From Trichosphaerium sp. ATCC 40318 (taxonomy: Eukaryota > Discosea > Flabellinia > Trichosidae): 64,000 nt of DNA. Position 1 is the stretch's first letter, and the number at the start of each line of letters is the position of its first letter. The notes under the pieces are model-generated. The model ran no database searches. It had not been told where the DNA came from and saw only the letters and a program-made list of their open reading frames with translations. Positions 44,050 to 55,721 of the stretch are shown here, one piece after another. A program made the translations under genes and the position numbers. Location: positions 124,001 through 188,000 of the forward strand of contig JALMLS010000538.1 of assembly GCA_038496445.1 (NCBI GenBank). Reading direction: 5' to 3'.

Positions 44050-47000
44050 ATGTGGGCATTTACAATGCTCTCACGTGCTACTTTTCTAGTGATTATTATT
44101 TCATTGCTAGCGCAATCAAAAGCCTCCAAGTACGCTCGGAGCCCGAGATAACGGGTCTACCCATTTACGATTTACGTTACCTAATTTGTATGTAGACGCC
44201 CTAAACATGTTTGTATACATGATCATACAGTAGAGCAATACAAACACGAACAATTTATGTATGTCACGTGATAACAATCCAAAAAAATCCCTAAAACTAA
44301 TACATTACAGAGCTCCGCAACGGTATGATTTAAGAAGCCAAAAGCGCCAACAAGGTGGGCCTTACACTCAACCTTATCGTATTAAGTACATGGCTATGTG
44401 GGATGACGCATCACAGGACGACCACACTTGTAAAACGGCAGGTGCGAACACTTGAAGTCAAATCCTCTTCATTGAACATGTTTTTTTGTCAAGGTTCTAC
44501 TGTTATGGTTCAAGAAGGTACCGGACTAGTCCCGTACACTTGTCAGGAAGACGATATTATGACAGCGCAGAAATCCAATTTCTTATTGGATATCCTTGTA
44601 AATGAATCCGCTATATTCTACAATGAAGCTCTAAACGTTATTCCAATATCAGGTATCCAAAAAAAAAAATTACATCTTTCTTACAATACTTTACAGGCAA
44701 CTTGATGCTTCGCACTAACCCACAAACTTGCGGTAATAGGATATATTATTTAAGCATACTATACTAACACTTTGAATTTCTTAGGTGGTATTCCAATCCC
44801 TGATAGCTTCAGAAACCCAGGTGTTAGCGATGCTGACTTTGTTTTATTTGTAAGATTGTTTTTCTTTTCTTGACAAGCTAACAACTTGGCCGATAGATTC
44901 GGGCTCACCCAATCCCATGCGCTACTCAATCATGCACTCTAGCGTTTGCGTACGCTCCAAACAAACAAAAACCTTTTGTTTACTTTTTATTTCCAGAACA
45001 ACTTGTGGATATGATATAAGTCCTGTTGGTGGTGCAGGGTACGCTAACTGTTTTACAACAAAAGTTGGGTGAAATCTCCCATTTCCTCCAGAAACTTGAG
45101 AGAGGATTTTTGCGTCGTTTTTACGTTCACTAATTACTATATTTAGAGGAAGAGGAAGGTAAAGTCCGATTCTAAAAAAAAAAACTTTTGTAGTTGAAAG
45201 TGTTCACGTGCTCTCTACAGGCCTTTGATAGGATTTGTAAATTTTAATCCAAAGTCTCTTTCTCTTGATGAATCACAACGCGCAGGCCAAGTAGGACTCG
45301 CTAAACATGAGATAGCGCATGCTATTGGTACTTGAAAACAGCAGTTTAAAAAAAACAGGTTTTTTTTTCTGATATTTGCTTTAGGATTTAGTAGAGATGT
45401 GTTTGAGAATAGCCAAGGGTTACAGACGTACAATACTCAAATGGATATATGGGAGCACGTTCCCGCCGATCAAATTACAAAAACGGAAACTGTGGCTTCA
45501 GGTAAACACGTGCACTATGAATAGTCTTTATTTATAAACACCGTTCTGCTTTTTTTTGGCTCAAAACTCGTTTAGGAAAGAGTACGAAGTCAGTTACTAA
45601 GATAATAACACCAACGGTTGTTTCTTTTGTAAGAGACCATTTTGATTGTCCAACGCTTGATGGTGTACGAACTGGTTTTGAACAAGAAAAGAAATATGTT
45701 TATTAATTTGTTTACAGGCTGAACTTGAGGATGGTGGAGGTTCTGGTACAGCCTTATCTCATTGGGTATGTTAAAGTGTATGTTATAATCTATAAAAATA
45801 ACTCGTTCTTGTTATAGGAGAAAAGGTTATTCTTTTCAGAGTACATGACAGGAACAGCTGTGCGACTTTAGAGATTGTTTCCTAGACTGTAAAAGATTAC
45901 TTATTAAATGTTCTTAGGAACGATTCCCTGTGAAATCTTTGCTTACTCTGGGTGCTCTACAAGATACAGGCTGGTATCAAGCAAAACCAGAAGCTGCAGA
46001 AACTCTTGGATGGGGCGCAGGCGCTGTACGCATAGCAATAAAATACAAACTATTAAGGCACCAAAAAGACTGACTGTCACTGTTAGGGTTGCAATTTTGC
46101 GACTGGGGATTGTGGGTTATGGGATGATCATGGTACTGGTACTGTTAATGGATTCAAGTGTACATCAAATAGCGCTTTTTCAACAACTGGAAGATGTACA
46201 GCAGATCAAATAGGATATGGACCTTGCAACATAGGACAGATATCAAACTTGCCTGAGGAATATCAACACTTTAATGATCCACAACTAGGAGGTCAGAATG
46301 ATCTCGCTGATTATTGTGCTTTCTACCACCCTTCTCAGTTCTGTGCTACAGGTATGTATTTCATATAACCGATTAAAAGCCCTCAAGAACCTCCAGATTT
46401 TCGCCTTTTTTTCTGTTTGACATCTGTCAAGTCGTACTGATCGGAAGTGATGAATCTGAGACCTTTTCTCCAATTTTTTTATGCGCAATACTCACGTGTG
46501 TTTGATTAGATGATGGTAGTCGTTTTGAAATTGCAGATTCAGGACAAGCTCGGTGTGAGTCTTGTAGATGCTTTCAGAGTAGTTTGGCTTCAACTGTACT
46601 TAATATAGCTATTCCACAAAACTCTGAACCAAGGTGCTATAACATAACATGTGTGAGTAGCACACAACTCAGAGTCATGGGTAAGGACGTTCAAATGGTG
46701 TTCTAAATTAATCATTTGAATCTAGTGAACCTCGTGTGGTATGATTGTATACAAGGAGCAAACATAAAGGTAATTCAGTTTTTAAAGTGCTTTTTTTGAC
46801 TTTTTTTCGTTTAGCCTTTGGGATATGGAGGTAACTTGCTTTGCGCTTCTGGTTCAATCAAAAGGCTTTGTGCCGCTCAAACAACTACTGATACGGAATG
46901 GCCTACTTTTGCGAGTATCACACCACAGTCCGGACCTCCAGAAACACGTGTCAATATAACAGGTAAAAACAAAAAAACATACTTTATCTCTTTTTTCATT

Positions 47001-47651
47001 TCACTCTTCAACCACAATCTATGCCTGGAGATTAGTCAAAATAATCGCAACCATGAGAGTGTTATTAATGTATTAATTGTTTAATATCTCTAACTGACGC
47101 CAAGGAACGAATTTTAACAAAACTGATATGATGGAAGTATATATCAACCACGCTCAAATGACTGATGTTGTTGTACATTCTGATACTCTATTATCAGCAA
47201 CGCTACCAACTCATGACTCTTTTGTATCTGTAACACGTTTATTCGGCAATCAAAGAGATTACGTTTTCGTTAGAGATGCACAAACGCGAACAGCTTTCAT
47301 AGACGATGCTTTTAAGGTAACACTTCCATCAACTCCTTTTCTTTCCTTATTAATGGCGTCTAGGTTGATATAAAGTTTGGAAAGGAATATTTTGAAGCTG
47401 TTGGTCAATGGGCACGTGATAACCCAGGTGCTTTCGCTGGTACGCTCGCAAGAGACTCAAGACTTTAAAACCAAACTTTTTTGATGTTGTTCCATTTTTT
47501 TTCTTACACGTGTTCACGTCAAGGTATTGTTATTGGTATTACTTTGCCTATAATTTTGGTAATTCTATTGATTGTATGGTGTTGTGTAAGAGCGAATAAG
47601 AGGAAGAAGGAGAAGAAAAGACGTCAAGAGGAATTAGAAGCATACAATTGA
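44050..47651 (+). CDS. Leishmanolysin-like (M8) metalloprotease with TIG-like domain and membrane anchor
   Basis: The start at 44050 gives a signal peptide (MLSRATFLVIIISLLAQSKA after MWAFT). Pro-domain and catalytic-domain exons follow: QKSNFLLDILVNESAIFYNE, the zinc motif KHEIAHAIGFS (HExxH), then SGTALSHWEKRLFFSEYMTG with the third zinc ligand His and the Met-turn. Cys-rich segments and a TIG/IPT-like domain follow (FASITPQSGPPETRVNITG). A single transmembrane helix (IVIGITLPIILVILLIVWCC) and a basic tail (RANKRKKEKKRRQEELEAYN) complete it. It is likely a type I surface or phagosomal protease related to gp63. About fifteen short introns; some joins are approximate. Confidence 0.82.
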
Positions 47652-48067
47652 GAACTGAACAAAAAAAAACAAAAAAGAAAAACAATAAAAATCATTTCTG
47701 TTAGTGTTTGTCACATGTTGAATTACGCCACTCCACGTCAAAATCTACGCCTCAATAGACACAACACCTTTTGAGTAATTCGTCATGAACAGTCCACTTC
47801 CGTTTTGTCAAAACTCGAAAACAGAAAAGCGCTTCCATAAGCCTTGTAAACGTTTTCTAGCGGGTATACTGGCGTAGTACGCTCACCGGGTAAATAAAGC
47901 GGAAGTAAATGCCAAGCGAATGCTCAAATCGCTCAGCACTGTGTTTCAAGCTTGTCGGGTATTTCTCTAGCCAATACCAAGAAGCCCGCCTTTGCTGAAA
48001 AGGTTACCAAAATCCGAAAACCGAGAAAAAGCCCAAATCTCGTTTGGTGGACATTATACTGACCAGA
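47652..48067. other. Intergenic
   Basis: About 415 bases between two plus-strand genes. No supported ORF, RNA or repeat. Confidence 0.5.
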
Positions 48068-48868
48068 ATGTCAGGGAAGCGTAACCTCGTACCTAAACCG
48101 TTCAAAGTGATGCCTTTAGCAGTCCCTGAGATAGTGTCAATGGTTTTAAAAAAAGCGGCGTACGAAGATATTGCTAGAGCAACACCAGTGTGCCATATGT
48201 GGTGTGATGAAGGGCGTAGAGTGATGTACGGTAGAAGATGTTCCATTTTAAATTTTAAATTGACTGACACGCGTCAAAAGGCATTCTAGAGAGTACTACA
48301 AATCTACTGATACCATCGACGTTGATGATTTGAACGCTTTACTCAAAATGATAGAGCATCGGATAAAAACGCTTAAAGTACGACTGTCCTCGTCCCTCTT
48401 GGCCTTACGTGCCTTTAGGAACGCAAAGAAGAGTTTGCTACTGCGCTCATCAAAAAGCGGCGAGAATCACCAGAGTACGCGTCAATGGATCCGCGTACTA
48501 AATTTCAACAGTGGCTTGAGCATGCAGAGAGAAAAGAAATGGGTAAGCCCGCATGGCAAAGCCACAATTTTCATTGAAATGTTGACTTTTGTTTGTACTT
48601 CTCGATTCTAACAAAGTTTCACTAGATTATACTGATCTTAGAGGTACTGCACCAGAATTTAAAGAATGGGTCATGGATAGAGAGTTTAGAAGAGGTTCCA
48701 CACACGATATGCATTGGGTGATAGACGAAATTGTAGATTCAAATTTGCCTGAAGAAACCAAACACAGTACTACATATAAGAAAATTGCGATTGTTCTTAC
48801 TTTTTTTTGCAGCTATAGTAGAGGAAATCATTAATATGGGTATGACACACTACGTCAACGACTGGTAG
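48068..48868 (+). CDS. F-box-like protein
   Basis: Start MSGKRNLVPKPFKVMPLAVP. The segment VMPLAVPEIVSMVLKKAAYE, with ATPVCHMWCDEGRRVMYG, has the length and hydrophobic pattern of an F-box. Later exons encode STDTIDVDDLNALLKMIEH, RKEEFATALIKKRRESPEY, RGTAPEFKEWVMDREFRRG and a C-terminus MGMTHYVNDW. I recognise no substrate-binding domain. Three or four short introns. It is probably an SCF substrate receptor; the F-box call is moderate. Confidence 0.6.
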
Positions 48869-49123
48869 AACAAGTAATCAGTAGGTTTTAATGGTAGTAA
48901 TTGTATACAATGAAGACCAAAGCGAAAACCAAAATGGGAAAATACAATTAAAAAAATCAGTTTCTCAAAACCGTTCTCATTCGTAACATCCAAGTTTTCG
49001 AACAAAGCAATAGCAATAATAGTTAAACACCTTATTGAGGTCTTGAGTATACATCAGTCTGCGTGAATTTAAGTCATTGTTGGCTGGTTTAAGTCTATAC
49101 TTGAACTTGTTGTAAAAAGTGAG

Positions 49124-51132
49124 ATGCTGACCTCTCTTATCATTGCTCTGCTTTTCTTGGCAGGATCGACCACATGTCGCCAACCAACATATCAATCCAT
49201 GAAAGGCCATCAAGTTGTTTCTTTCACTATTGATAACGAAGAACAACTAGAAATGCTACGCGCATTGGAGGAAACCAACCAAGTGCGTAAACTAATTTTC
49301 CATAAAGAAAATTACTCAACAATGTCTAATCCGTTAAGATTGACGTATGGACACGTGATTCTAATCTAGGCATCGGCCCTAACGACGTCAGGATACCATC
49401 TGTATGAGAATACGTTAAATGTTTATTAAAACGCCAAATAGGACTCTGTGGCACTTGACAAGCTACGTAGTATGGGTATAACCCCACACGTGGTTGTACA
49501 AGATGTAAACACTCTTTTGGAAAAGGAGATGGCTAGTTTTACACGCAACAGTACGAGCTAGACGCTAATGAATAGTGACCTTAACACACTTTCAGTATCT
49601 TTCGATGATAGCAAAAATGATTGGTTTACTGAGTACCACAGATATGAAGAGATCGTACAGAGGTATCAACTGTATCATAGTCATGTTCTCATCGTTTTAA
49701 GGCTTCAATTTCTTGAGGCAAAGTACCCAACTTGGGTGACGTTTGTACCATCTATAGGTCCTACTTTTGAAGGAGAAGTACGGTTTATTAGTTATTAACG
49801 TTGCTTATTATCACTAGGGTATACGTGCTTTAAAAATAAGTACTGGAGGGACTGGAAAAAACAACTTCTTGAGCAACGTAATTGAAAGAAAAAAAAATAG
49901 GTTTCTGCAGTGTCAGTTTTTTCACTATCCTTTAGGGATGTATTCACGCGCGCGAATGGATATCTCCTGCTACCATCATGTTTATCATTGAAACATTTGT
50001 ACGAAAACATAAATCACGTGATAATAGACGCGCATCCTAACTTGGACGTAAAGCTAGAAAAATTAGCTGAAAATGATCCAGAAGCGATAAGTATACTTGA
50101 CAAAGTAAACTTACTGTTCGTACCCGTTTTGAATGTTGACGGTGAGCTTATTTTTTTGAAATGTCACAAATTTTGCGTCTTTTTTTTTTTTGATTGGTGT
50201 TTAGGATACAAATATACTTGGGACACTAACAGAATGTGGCGTAAATCGAGGAACATAAACGTAGGTTCAACTGCAAGAGGTGTTGATTTGAACAGAAACT
50301 TTGGTGAGTAATCTATTTTTAACTACCACTTTCTTCTTGTTACTAAAGAAAATCAGATAATAACTGGGGTGGTCCTGGTAGCTCTCCTAATCCAAGTTCT
50401 GATACATACCGTGGTGCTAGTGCTGCATCTGAGCCTGAGACAAACGCGCTTGTTAACTTTTATAATGATAACGTACATCCTTGTTTCAAACTACCTTGTC
50501 TCACTAAACAAATAGCAACCCGTTTCAATGACCATTGATTGGCATAGTTACAGTCAGTACATTCTTAGACCATGGGCATGGGTACGATAAACACTTACTT
50601 TTCTATCTTAGTATTCTATAGACTAGAACACCTTCAGATTGTGAGGAAAAATGCGCTTCAGTTTCAAATGAAGTACGTACAATTTATAAAACCGATTGCG
50701 TTTTCCACAAGAGAAAATCACGTGTTGGGGAAAAAAAACGTGATACTTTGACAGCCTAGGAACTCGCCGTGATTCGCGTACTAGTTGTCAAATACTTACT
50801 GCCTTTTTTATAAGATGGCAGCAGTTATACGTGCTGAGTCTGGTAAAGTATACAACGCTGGTATTTGGTACACCCTTTTGTATCCTTCCAGTGGTACAGT
50901 ACAAGACTATTGCTATGCCGAGAGTACTTCACCTTCATCTGATGCAGTTGGATACACTGTGGAGCTAAGACCAACGTCAAGCAACCCAGGTACGTATATT
51001 TTTTCTTCCATTTTGTTTTGCTCTGTTTCCTGATGTGTTGGATTAGGATTTGTTCTTCCTGCAAGCGAGATTATTCCAACGGGTGAAGAGAACTACGAAG
51101 GTTTTATTGTAGCTGCAAAGGCTGCTGCATAA
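49124..51132 (+). CDS. Zinc carboxypeptidase, M14A family
   Basis: Secreted digestive-type carboxypeptidase made as a zymogen. Signal peptide MLTSLIIALLFLAGSTTCRQ. The pro-region includes DSVALDKLRSMGITPHVVVQ. The catalytic domain shows GCIHAREWISPA (zinc ligands His and Glu), LFVPVLNVDGYKYTWDTNR, GVDLNRNFG (substrate-binding Asn-Arg), TIDWHSYSQYILRPW (third zinc His and the catalytic-site Tyr region), then VGYTVELRPTSSNPGFVLP with the catalytic Glu. It ends IVAAKAAA. All key residues are present. About ten introns, many starting GTACG. Substrate preference (A- or B-type) is not settled by eye. Confidence 0.9.
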
Positions 51133-51243
51133 ATAATCAACAATAAACTTTTCTAAAACGCAATCCTTGCAAGGTTTTAGTAATGTTTATTTAAATTTAG
51201 TTACATTAGTACTTTAGTAGATCCTCACGGACTTAATATTACA

Positions 51244-51815
51244 TATGGTTGTCTTGGTATCTTATAAACTGGACGCGTTCTGACTGTGTGAATCCAAGCT
51301 CTTTCATGAGCTTACCTGTGATATCCTGCAACCGAACTAGGAAAACACTAGTTGTTTCAAAAAATCTTGTTTTGTCCACTGCCTTTTATATGAGTATGGC
51401 GTTATCACAATCAGGTCATGTTTATTTGAGTAAAATTCGGTCCTTTTATGATACCTTTACCCTAACCAAGAGTCCCACACGTGAGGTTCATGTCCAAAAG
51501 AAAATGCTAGTCCTGACTTGATGAGAGTAAACATGATAAAGAACAATAGCAATATCAGTGGCCTCTGAGACGCTCGGAACACGTGAAATTGTGTTAGGTT
51601 TCAAGAATAATGATTTATGAGTACGTTTGTCTCTTGTTGTTCCCAAAGGAATACGTGCCCTGTTGATGCCACTGCTCCACTTATAAAACTGTTGGATTGA
51701 ATTTTGAACATTTTGAACCACAAATTGTCTCGTTGAATGAATGTCTCAATCCATTGGTTGCATTGTCTCCTTGAGTAAACATGACCTGATTATGATAATG
51801 CCATACTCATATGTT
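51244..51815 (-). pseudogene. Decayed RCC1-repeat-like gene
   Basis: Minus-strand pieces look like RCC1 propeller blades but lie in different frames. MSMALS, a stop, then SGHVYS; AVASTGHVFLWEQQE; KSLFLKPNTISRVPSVSEA; LIKSGLAFSFGHEP. A C-terminal-looking piece ends LMKELGFTQSERVQFIRYQ just before a stop at 51244. An internal TAA replaces a Gln codon that survives in a second copy of the first blade. That second copy, at 51388-51431, is inverted and reads MALSQSGHVYL on the plus strand. Frameshifts and stops argue for a pseudogene; cryptic introns could rescue part of it but not the inverted block. Confidence 0.5.
51388..51815. repeat. Imperfect inverted repeat within the RCC1-like remnant
   Basis: TATGAGTATGGCGTTATCAC (left arm, from 51389) recurs in inverted form near 51771-51813, with about 40 bases matching at a few mismatches, through ATCAGGTCATGTTTA. 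Both arms encode the same RCC1-like blade, so it is an inverted internal duplication rather than a transposon end. Confidence 0.7.
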
Positions 51816-52330
51816 AGGCGGTTACTTGAGTGATTTTTTTGAGTTGGAACACGTGTTGGAAGTGCCCCGGACCAATTCGCCCATTAAATTACGACCCATG
51901 AATAAACAATACCATTTGCGTCTAGCGTGCGCTGTGATTGCGTCAGCAGCAATACTGACGATATTTAAAGGTGATTTATTGATGTGGCGATAGCATTCTG
52001 TTTTTCGTCTGTATTACCCAATTGTCTGTATTGTTTCGTCCCCTCGTGTAAACAAGCCATCGTCATGCGATTACCATCGAATGTTCTAAACCAGCGGCCA
52101 AACGGCTACCATACTATAAATTAACATCCCTTGCCTTGCGGTTGGGCCACTCGCGGGAGAAATGAAGAATAAGACCTTGACGGCAAGAAAAAACTTATTC
52201 GTATCACGTGAGAAGAGATAAGGCGGTTCTAAATGAAGAACATTTTGGTTTTTTATAAATTGTGGCTTAATGGTTATTGCGTGTAGTCACTTAACTCAAA
52301 GTAACTACGTGCCTGTTTTAGTCTACCAGA
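51816..52330. other. Intergenic
   Basis: About 515 bases upstream of the third MORN-variant gene. It has two CACGTG motifs near 51851 and 52205. No supported ORF or RNA. Confidence 0.45.
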
Positions 52331-53059
52331 ATGTTCAAGTCTCCCGACACTATCCTATCTAAGGTATTAGAATCATTCTAATCATGAACGAAGTATCTTA
52401 TAATGAGTGAATAGGAATTTACTTTACAAGATGATTGCTATCTACTACACCTTCCAGTTGAGCTTCAGCTTACAATTATCGATTTGGGCTTGTCAGTGTA
52501 TTTATGTTGGCCACTTCTTTCAAAGCAAGCTGCAACTGCAATAAGGTTTGATGCTGAGTTAAAGAAGCACGGGAAATGGCAAAAAACACTCAATAACAAA
52601 CTTGTAGAGCAAGAGTATTGGTATCATGGTCTACAACACGGAGAATGTACTCATTGGTACTCTACTGGGCAATTGCATAAGCAATATACTTATAGCAATG
52701 GTGAGATAGAAGGAGAACACAATGTGTGGTACAAAAGTGGTCAACTGTGCGAGCAGTGTAATTACGTCAAGGGAAACCTAGAAGGAGAACGTAAAGAATG
52801 GTATAGAAATAGTCGACTGTATAGCCAAGGGTACTTCATGCATGGCTTGCGAGAAGGAGAATACAGGATGTGGTATGGAACTGGGCAGTTGTGGTGCCAG
52901 GGTAATTACGTCAAGGAAAAAAAAGAAGGAGTACACAGGGAATGGTATAGAGATGGTGGACTGTCTAGCCGGTGTAGCTACGTTAATGGTATGACTCACG
53001 ATTATTGGAAGTGGTGTAAAGATGTCCAATCAAAGGGCCAAGTTGTCAATAAAGTTTGA
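52331..53059 (+). CDS. MORN-variant (YwqK-type) repeat protein, third paralogue
   Basis: Two exons: a short first one (52331-52363, MFKSPDTILSK) joins through a 51-base intron to 52415. Without this splice an in-frame stop lies upstream, so the intron is required. The N-terminus DDCYLLHLPVELQLTIIDL, then WPLLSKQAATAIRFDAELKK, matches the paralogue at 36 kb. Six or seven repeats follow: HGECTHWYSTGQLHKQY, EGEHNVWYKSGQLCEQC, EGERKEWYRNSRLYSQG, EGEYRMWYGTGQLWCQG, EGVHREWYRDGGLSSRC. It ends KSKGQVVNKV-like. The presence of an intron shows the family has been resident in this genome long enough to gain one. Function is unknown; probably a binding scaffold. Confidence 0.78.
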
Positions 53060-53456
53060 GGTAACGTGCGTTACAATACACCTATTCCAAAACGGATCAT
53101 TTAACAGCGTATGTCCTAAAAGCTACAATAGCCTAAACTTTGTACAAATAAAGGAGATATTGGTTGTGGTAAAAATAAAACTGTCAAGTAATCAAAAAAA
53201 AAAAAAAGTTGCTACAGTCAGTGACACCGTAAACAACAACGCACATGCGTGTCTTTGTTATTTTGAATTTAATTGCTAGCGCAAGCCACAACATTTAAGT
53301 TTGTCCGAGCGCTATTTTCAAGGTTAACAAGAGGCTTGACATACACATTAATCCGACACAAAACGGTATTTTCTGTTCAAGTCTCACGTGGAAATTTAAG
53401 GTCACCTTAAAATTTAGTGTAAGACCCTGCCAGTACAGCACATACGCCAAAATAAA
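53060..53456. other. Intergenic
   Basis: About 400 bases; contains a poly-A run near 53193 and one CACGTG near 53385, 70 bases before the next start codon. No supported ORF or RNA. Confidence 0.5.
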
Positions 53457-54200
53457 ATGTCCAGTGGTCTGGTTAAGCTTAATATAGGCGGTAAGAAGTT
53501 TGTTACAACAGAAAAGACAATAGCTTCGCGAGGAGACAATATTTTAACAAACCTTTTGAAAAAAAAGAAGGAGGACTTGACGTTAGACGAAGAAGGCTCT
53601 ATATTTATAGACAGATCTCCGGAAGATTTTGCAGTCATACTAAGATATTTAAGAACCGGTGTAGTCCATGTACCTCCTAATCTATCTAAACCTGCTCTCC
53701 GAGACGAATTTAAGTTCTTTCAAATCAAAACCGACTACTTCTTTCTTGGAGAACTCAGCGACGCGCTATGGGAGTGTACGACGTACCAGATGGCTAAAAA
53801 ATGGCTTGATCAGGACGTATGGCCTGTTATGCTTAAAACAGCAACGAATCACGTGAACAGTAAGACGATAACACGTGCCGTACAAAGCCCTTACGCCTTT
53901 ACTAAACCGAGTGTTGTTACTGGAAATTTCAGTCTCGACAAATGCCATGCTATGGCTCTTCCTTCACGTGATCAATTACCAAGCATACTCGCTGCAATGA
54001 AGCAATGGTTATACAGGACGCGTGGGATGGACTGTACTTTCGTATACGATCAAAAATACAGCCCTGGACGCTTCACCTTTATGTTCGATATTAGTCAGTT
54101 CTACATGAAACAAGACCCTCTATCGCTCGTTCATGATCAATCTTCACAAGCATTAAGAGTAAAGCAAACGCCTTACATCAAAGACAGAAAGGAGATCTAA
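53457..54200 (+). CDS. T1-type BTB/POZ (KCTD-like) protein
   Basis: Single-exon gene of 247 codons. Residues 5-95 form a T1/BTB_2 domain: LVKLNIGGKKFVTTEKTIAS, DNILTNLLKKKKEDLT, GSIFIDRSPEDFAVILRYLR and FFQIKTDYFFLGELSDAL. This fold tetramerises or pentamerises, and in KCTD proteins binds Cullin-3. The rest (WPVMLKTATNHVNSKTITRA, GRFTFMFDISQFYMKQDPL) matches no domain I know. Lack of introns in an intron-rich neighbourhood is notable. It could be a Cullin-3 substrate adaptor. Confidence 0.82.
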   Translation: MSSGLVKLNIGGKKFVTTEKTIASRGDNILTNLLKKKKEDLTLDEEGSIFIDRSPEDFAVILRYLRTGVVHVPPNLSKPALRDEFKFFQIKTDYFFLGELSDALWECTTYQMAKKWLDQDVWPVMLKTATNHVNSKTITRAVQSPYAFTKPSVVTGNFSLDKCHAMALPSRDQLPSILAAMKQWLYRTRGMDCTFVYDQKYSPGRFTFMFDISQFYMKQDPLSLVHDQSSQALRVKQTPYIKDRKEI

Positions 54201-54512
54201 ATAAAGAACCACGACAAGAGCATCAGGCACCAAAGCGTTGTATAATAATAAAAAAACTCTATTCTAATATGAAAACTACACTTTGATTAAGCTCACGTGC
54301 CAGGAAACGGTTTTTTTGTCAAACAAAATTGAATTCTTGTCAACAACAAGCTGCGAAATACTAAGATAAAAAGTACAAAAACAACAGCGCGAGCAATCCA
54401 ACCTAAGGTTTTTTTTGGAACAATTGCGAATGACTTGATTTGATGTCGCTGTCTTTTATTTTGGTCAAGCTTCGTTCTCAATAGAGAAGCAGCTGGTTAT
54501 CCTTTAAACAAA
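54201..54512. other. Intergenic
   Basis: About 310 bases between two single-exon genes on the plus strand. One CACGTG is near 54295. A minus-strand open frame with a hydrophobic stretch lacks an ATG and is not annotated. Confidence 0.45.
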
Positions 54513-55721
54513 ATGAGCCTAAAGCTTCCAAGTCCTAACAACCCAAACGACAAGACTTGTGGTTTTTGGAGCCTTCCCAACGAAACATGTATAGAAATAC
54601 TCTCCAACGTTTCTCACAAAGATATTTTGGCGTTAGCAACAACTTGCGGCAGTATGAACGCTATTTGTAACTCAAACTTTATTTGGAGCAAGATGTACTC
54701 CAAAACGTTTCCATTATCCTTCTGGTTCCATAAAAATCAGAAAACCAAAGTGACAGAGCCAGAATCATGGAAGGAAGCAACTAAAGAGGGTTTTAAAATG
54801 AGAAAAAAGTTTTTCGTTGAACACAGAACAACGACTTTCAAAACAGAGCCTATAGCCTTTCCAGGTGTAGGCGGCTGGGTCAATGACTTAAGAATAGATC
54901 CATACAACAAGAGCAGGGTTTTGCTTTGTGGTGGACTTACAGCAACACAAAACAAAAAAGGCTTTTTGATGTTCCAAGAAAATTCCTCAGCAACTTACTT
55001 TACACATCCAAACTTCTGCTTGGGTAGATCATGTGCTGTTGGAAAGGATATAGTAGTAGCTGGTATAACAGAGGGAATCATTATTTGGAATAAAGACGGA
55101 AAAGTATCCTCATTTACTGAGCTTGGTAAAAAACAGCATCCGAGAGGAATATGCTTTGTTGATGATAAATCTCTTGCCTATGGAATTTCAGACAGTGTTG
55201 GTACAATGCATACATATAACCTTGACAATGTAAAGATATTTGATATACCTACATTACGTGTAAGAACTGAATTCGAGGGGCATAAATCAGGTATATATTC
55301 AGTACGAACATCAGTAAGTGGAAGCCTTATTGTATCATCAAACTCAAAAACAACAAAAGTTTGGGATGAAAGGTCAGGACCAAAGGCAGTGTTAACACTC
55401 AAAGATTTATCAAATGTAAGCTCACTTATAGATAATATAGTAGGCGGGGCGGGTGTTTTTCATGTAAGCATAGTAGACATTAGAATGCCTGACAAGCCTT
55501 TTTTCAGAAGAAAAACTGAACGAAATTACTATTCAAAGTCAGTTCAAATCGATGCTATGAAGCTTGTTTATGGTAGTGGTCCAAATGGTGTAAGTATTTT
55601 TGACTTAGCAGATCCTTGGCATAATCGCGGTTTTATTAAAGGAAATTGTTATAAGCTGGATACAACACTTGAAAAGATTGTTACACTTCATGAAAAGAAG
55701 CTGGGTTTTGTTGAAATATAA
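54513..55721 (+). CDS. F-box protein with WD40-like beta-propeller
   Basis: Single-exon gene of 402 codons. The N-terminal F-box is clear: FWSLPNETCIEILSNVSHKD, then ATTCGSMNAICNSNFIWSKM. The rest is a WD-like propeller with weak repeats: GVGGWVNDLRIDPYNKSRVL, SCAVGKDIVVAGITEGIIIW, FEGHKSGIYSVRTSVSGSL followed by VSSNSKTTKVWDER, and a last strand LHEKKLGFVEI. It is likely an SCF substrate receptor of the FBXW type. The substrate is unknown. As with the adjacent T1/BTB gene, there are no introns. Confidence 0.82.
   Translation: MSLKLPSPNNPNDKTCGFWSLPNETCIEILSNVSHKDILALATTCGSMNAICNSNFIWSKMYSKTFPLSFWFHKNQKTKVTEPESWKEATKEGFKMRKKFFVEHRTTTFKTEPIAFPGVGGWVNDLRIDPYNKSRVLLCGGLTATQNKKGFLMFQENSSATYFTHPNFCLGRSCAVGKDIVVAGITEGIIIWNKDGKVSSFTELGKKQHPRGICFVDDKSLAYGISDSVGTMHTYNLDNVKIFDIPTLRVRTEFEGHKSGIYSVRTSVSGSLIVSSNSKTTKVWDERSGPKAVLTLKDLSNVSSLIDNIVGGAGVFHVSIVDIRMPDKPFFRRKTERNYYSKSVQIDAMKLVYGSGPNGVSIFDLADPWHNRGFIKGNCYKLDTTLEKIVTLHEKKLGFVEI

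Noticed and set aside
54293..54481. Minus-strand open frame with a hydrophobic helix (ARAVVFVLFILVFRSLLL)
   Set aside because: It has no ATG, an upstream in-frame stop, and lies tightly between two single-exon genes. A spliced start would have to be antisense to the F-box-WD gene. Not strong enough to annotate.
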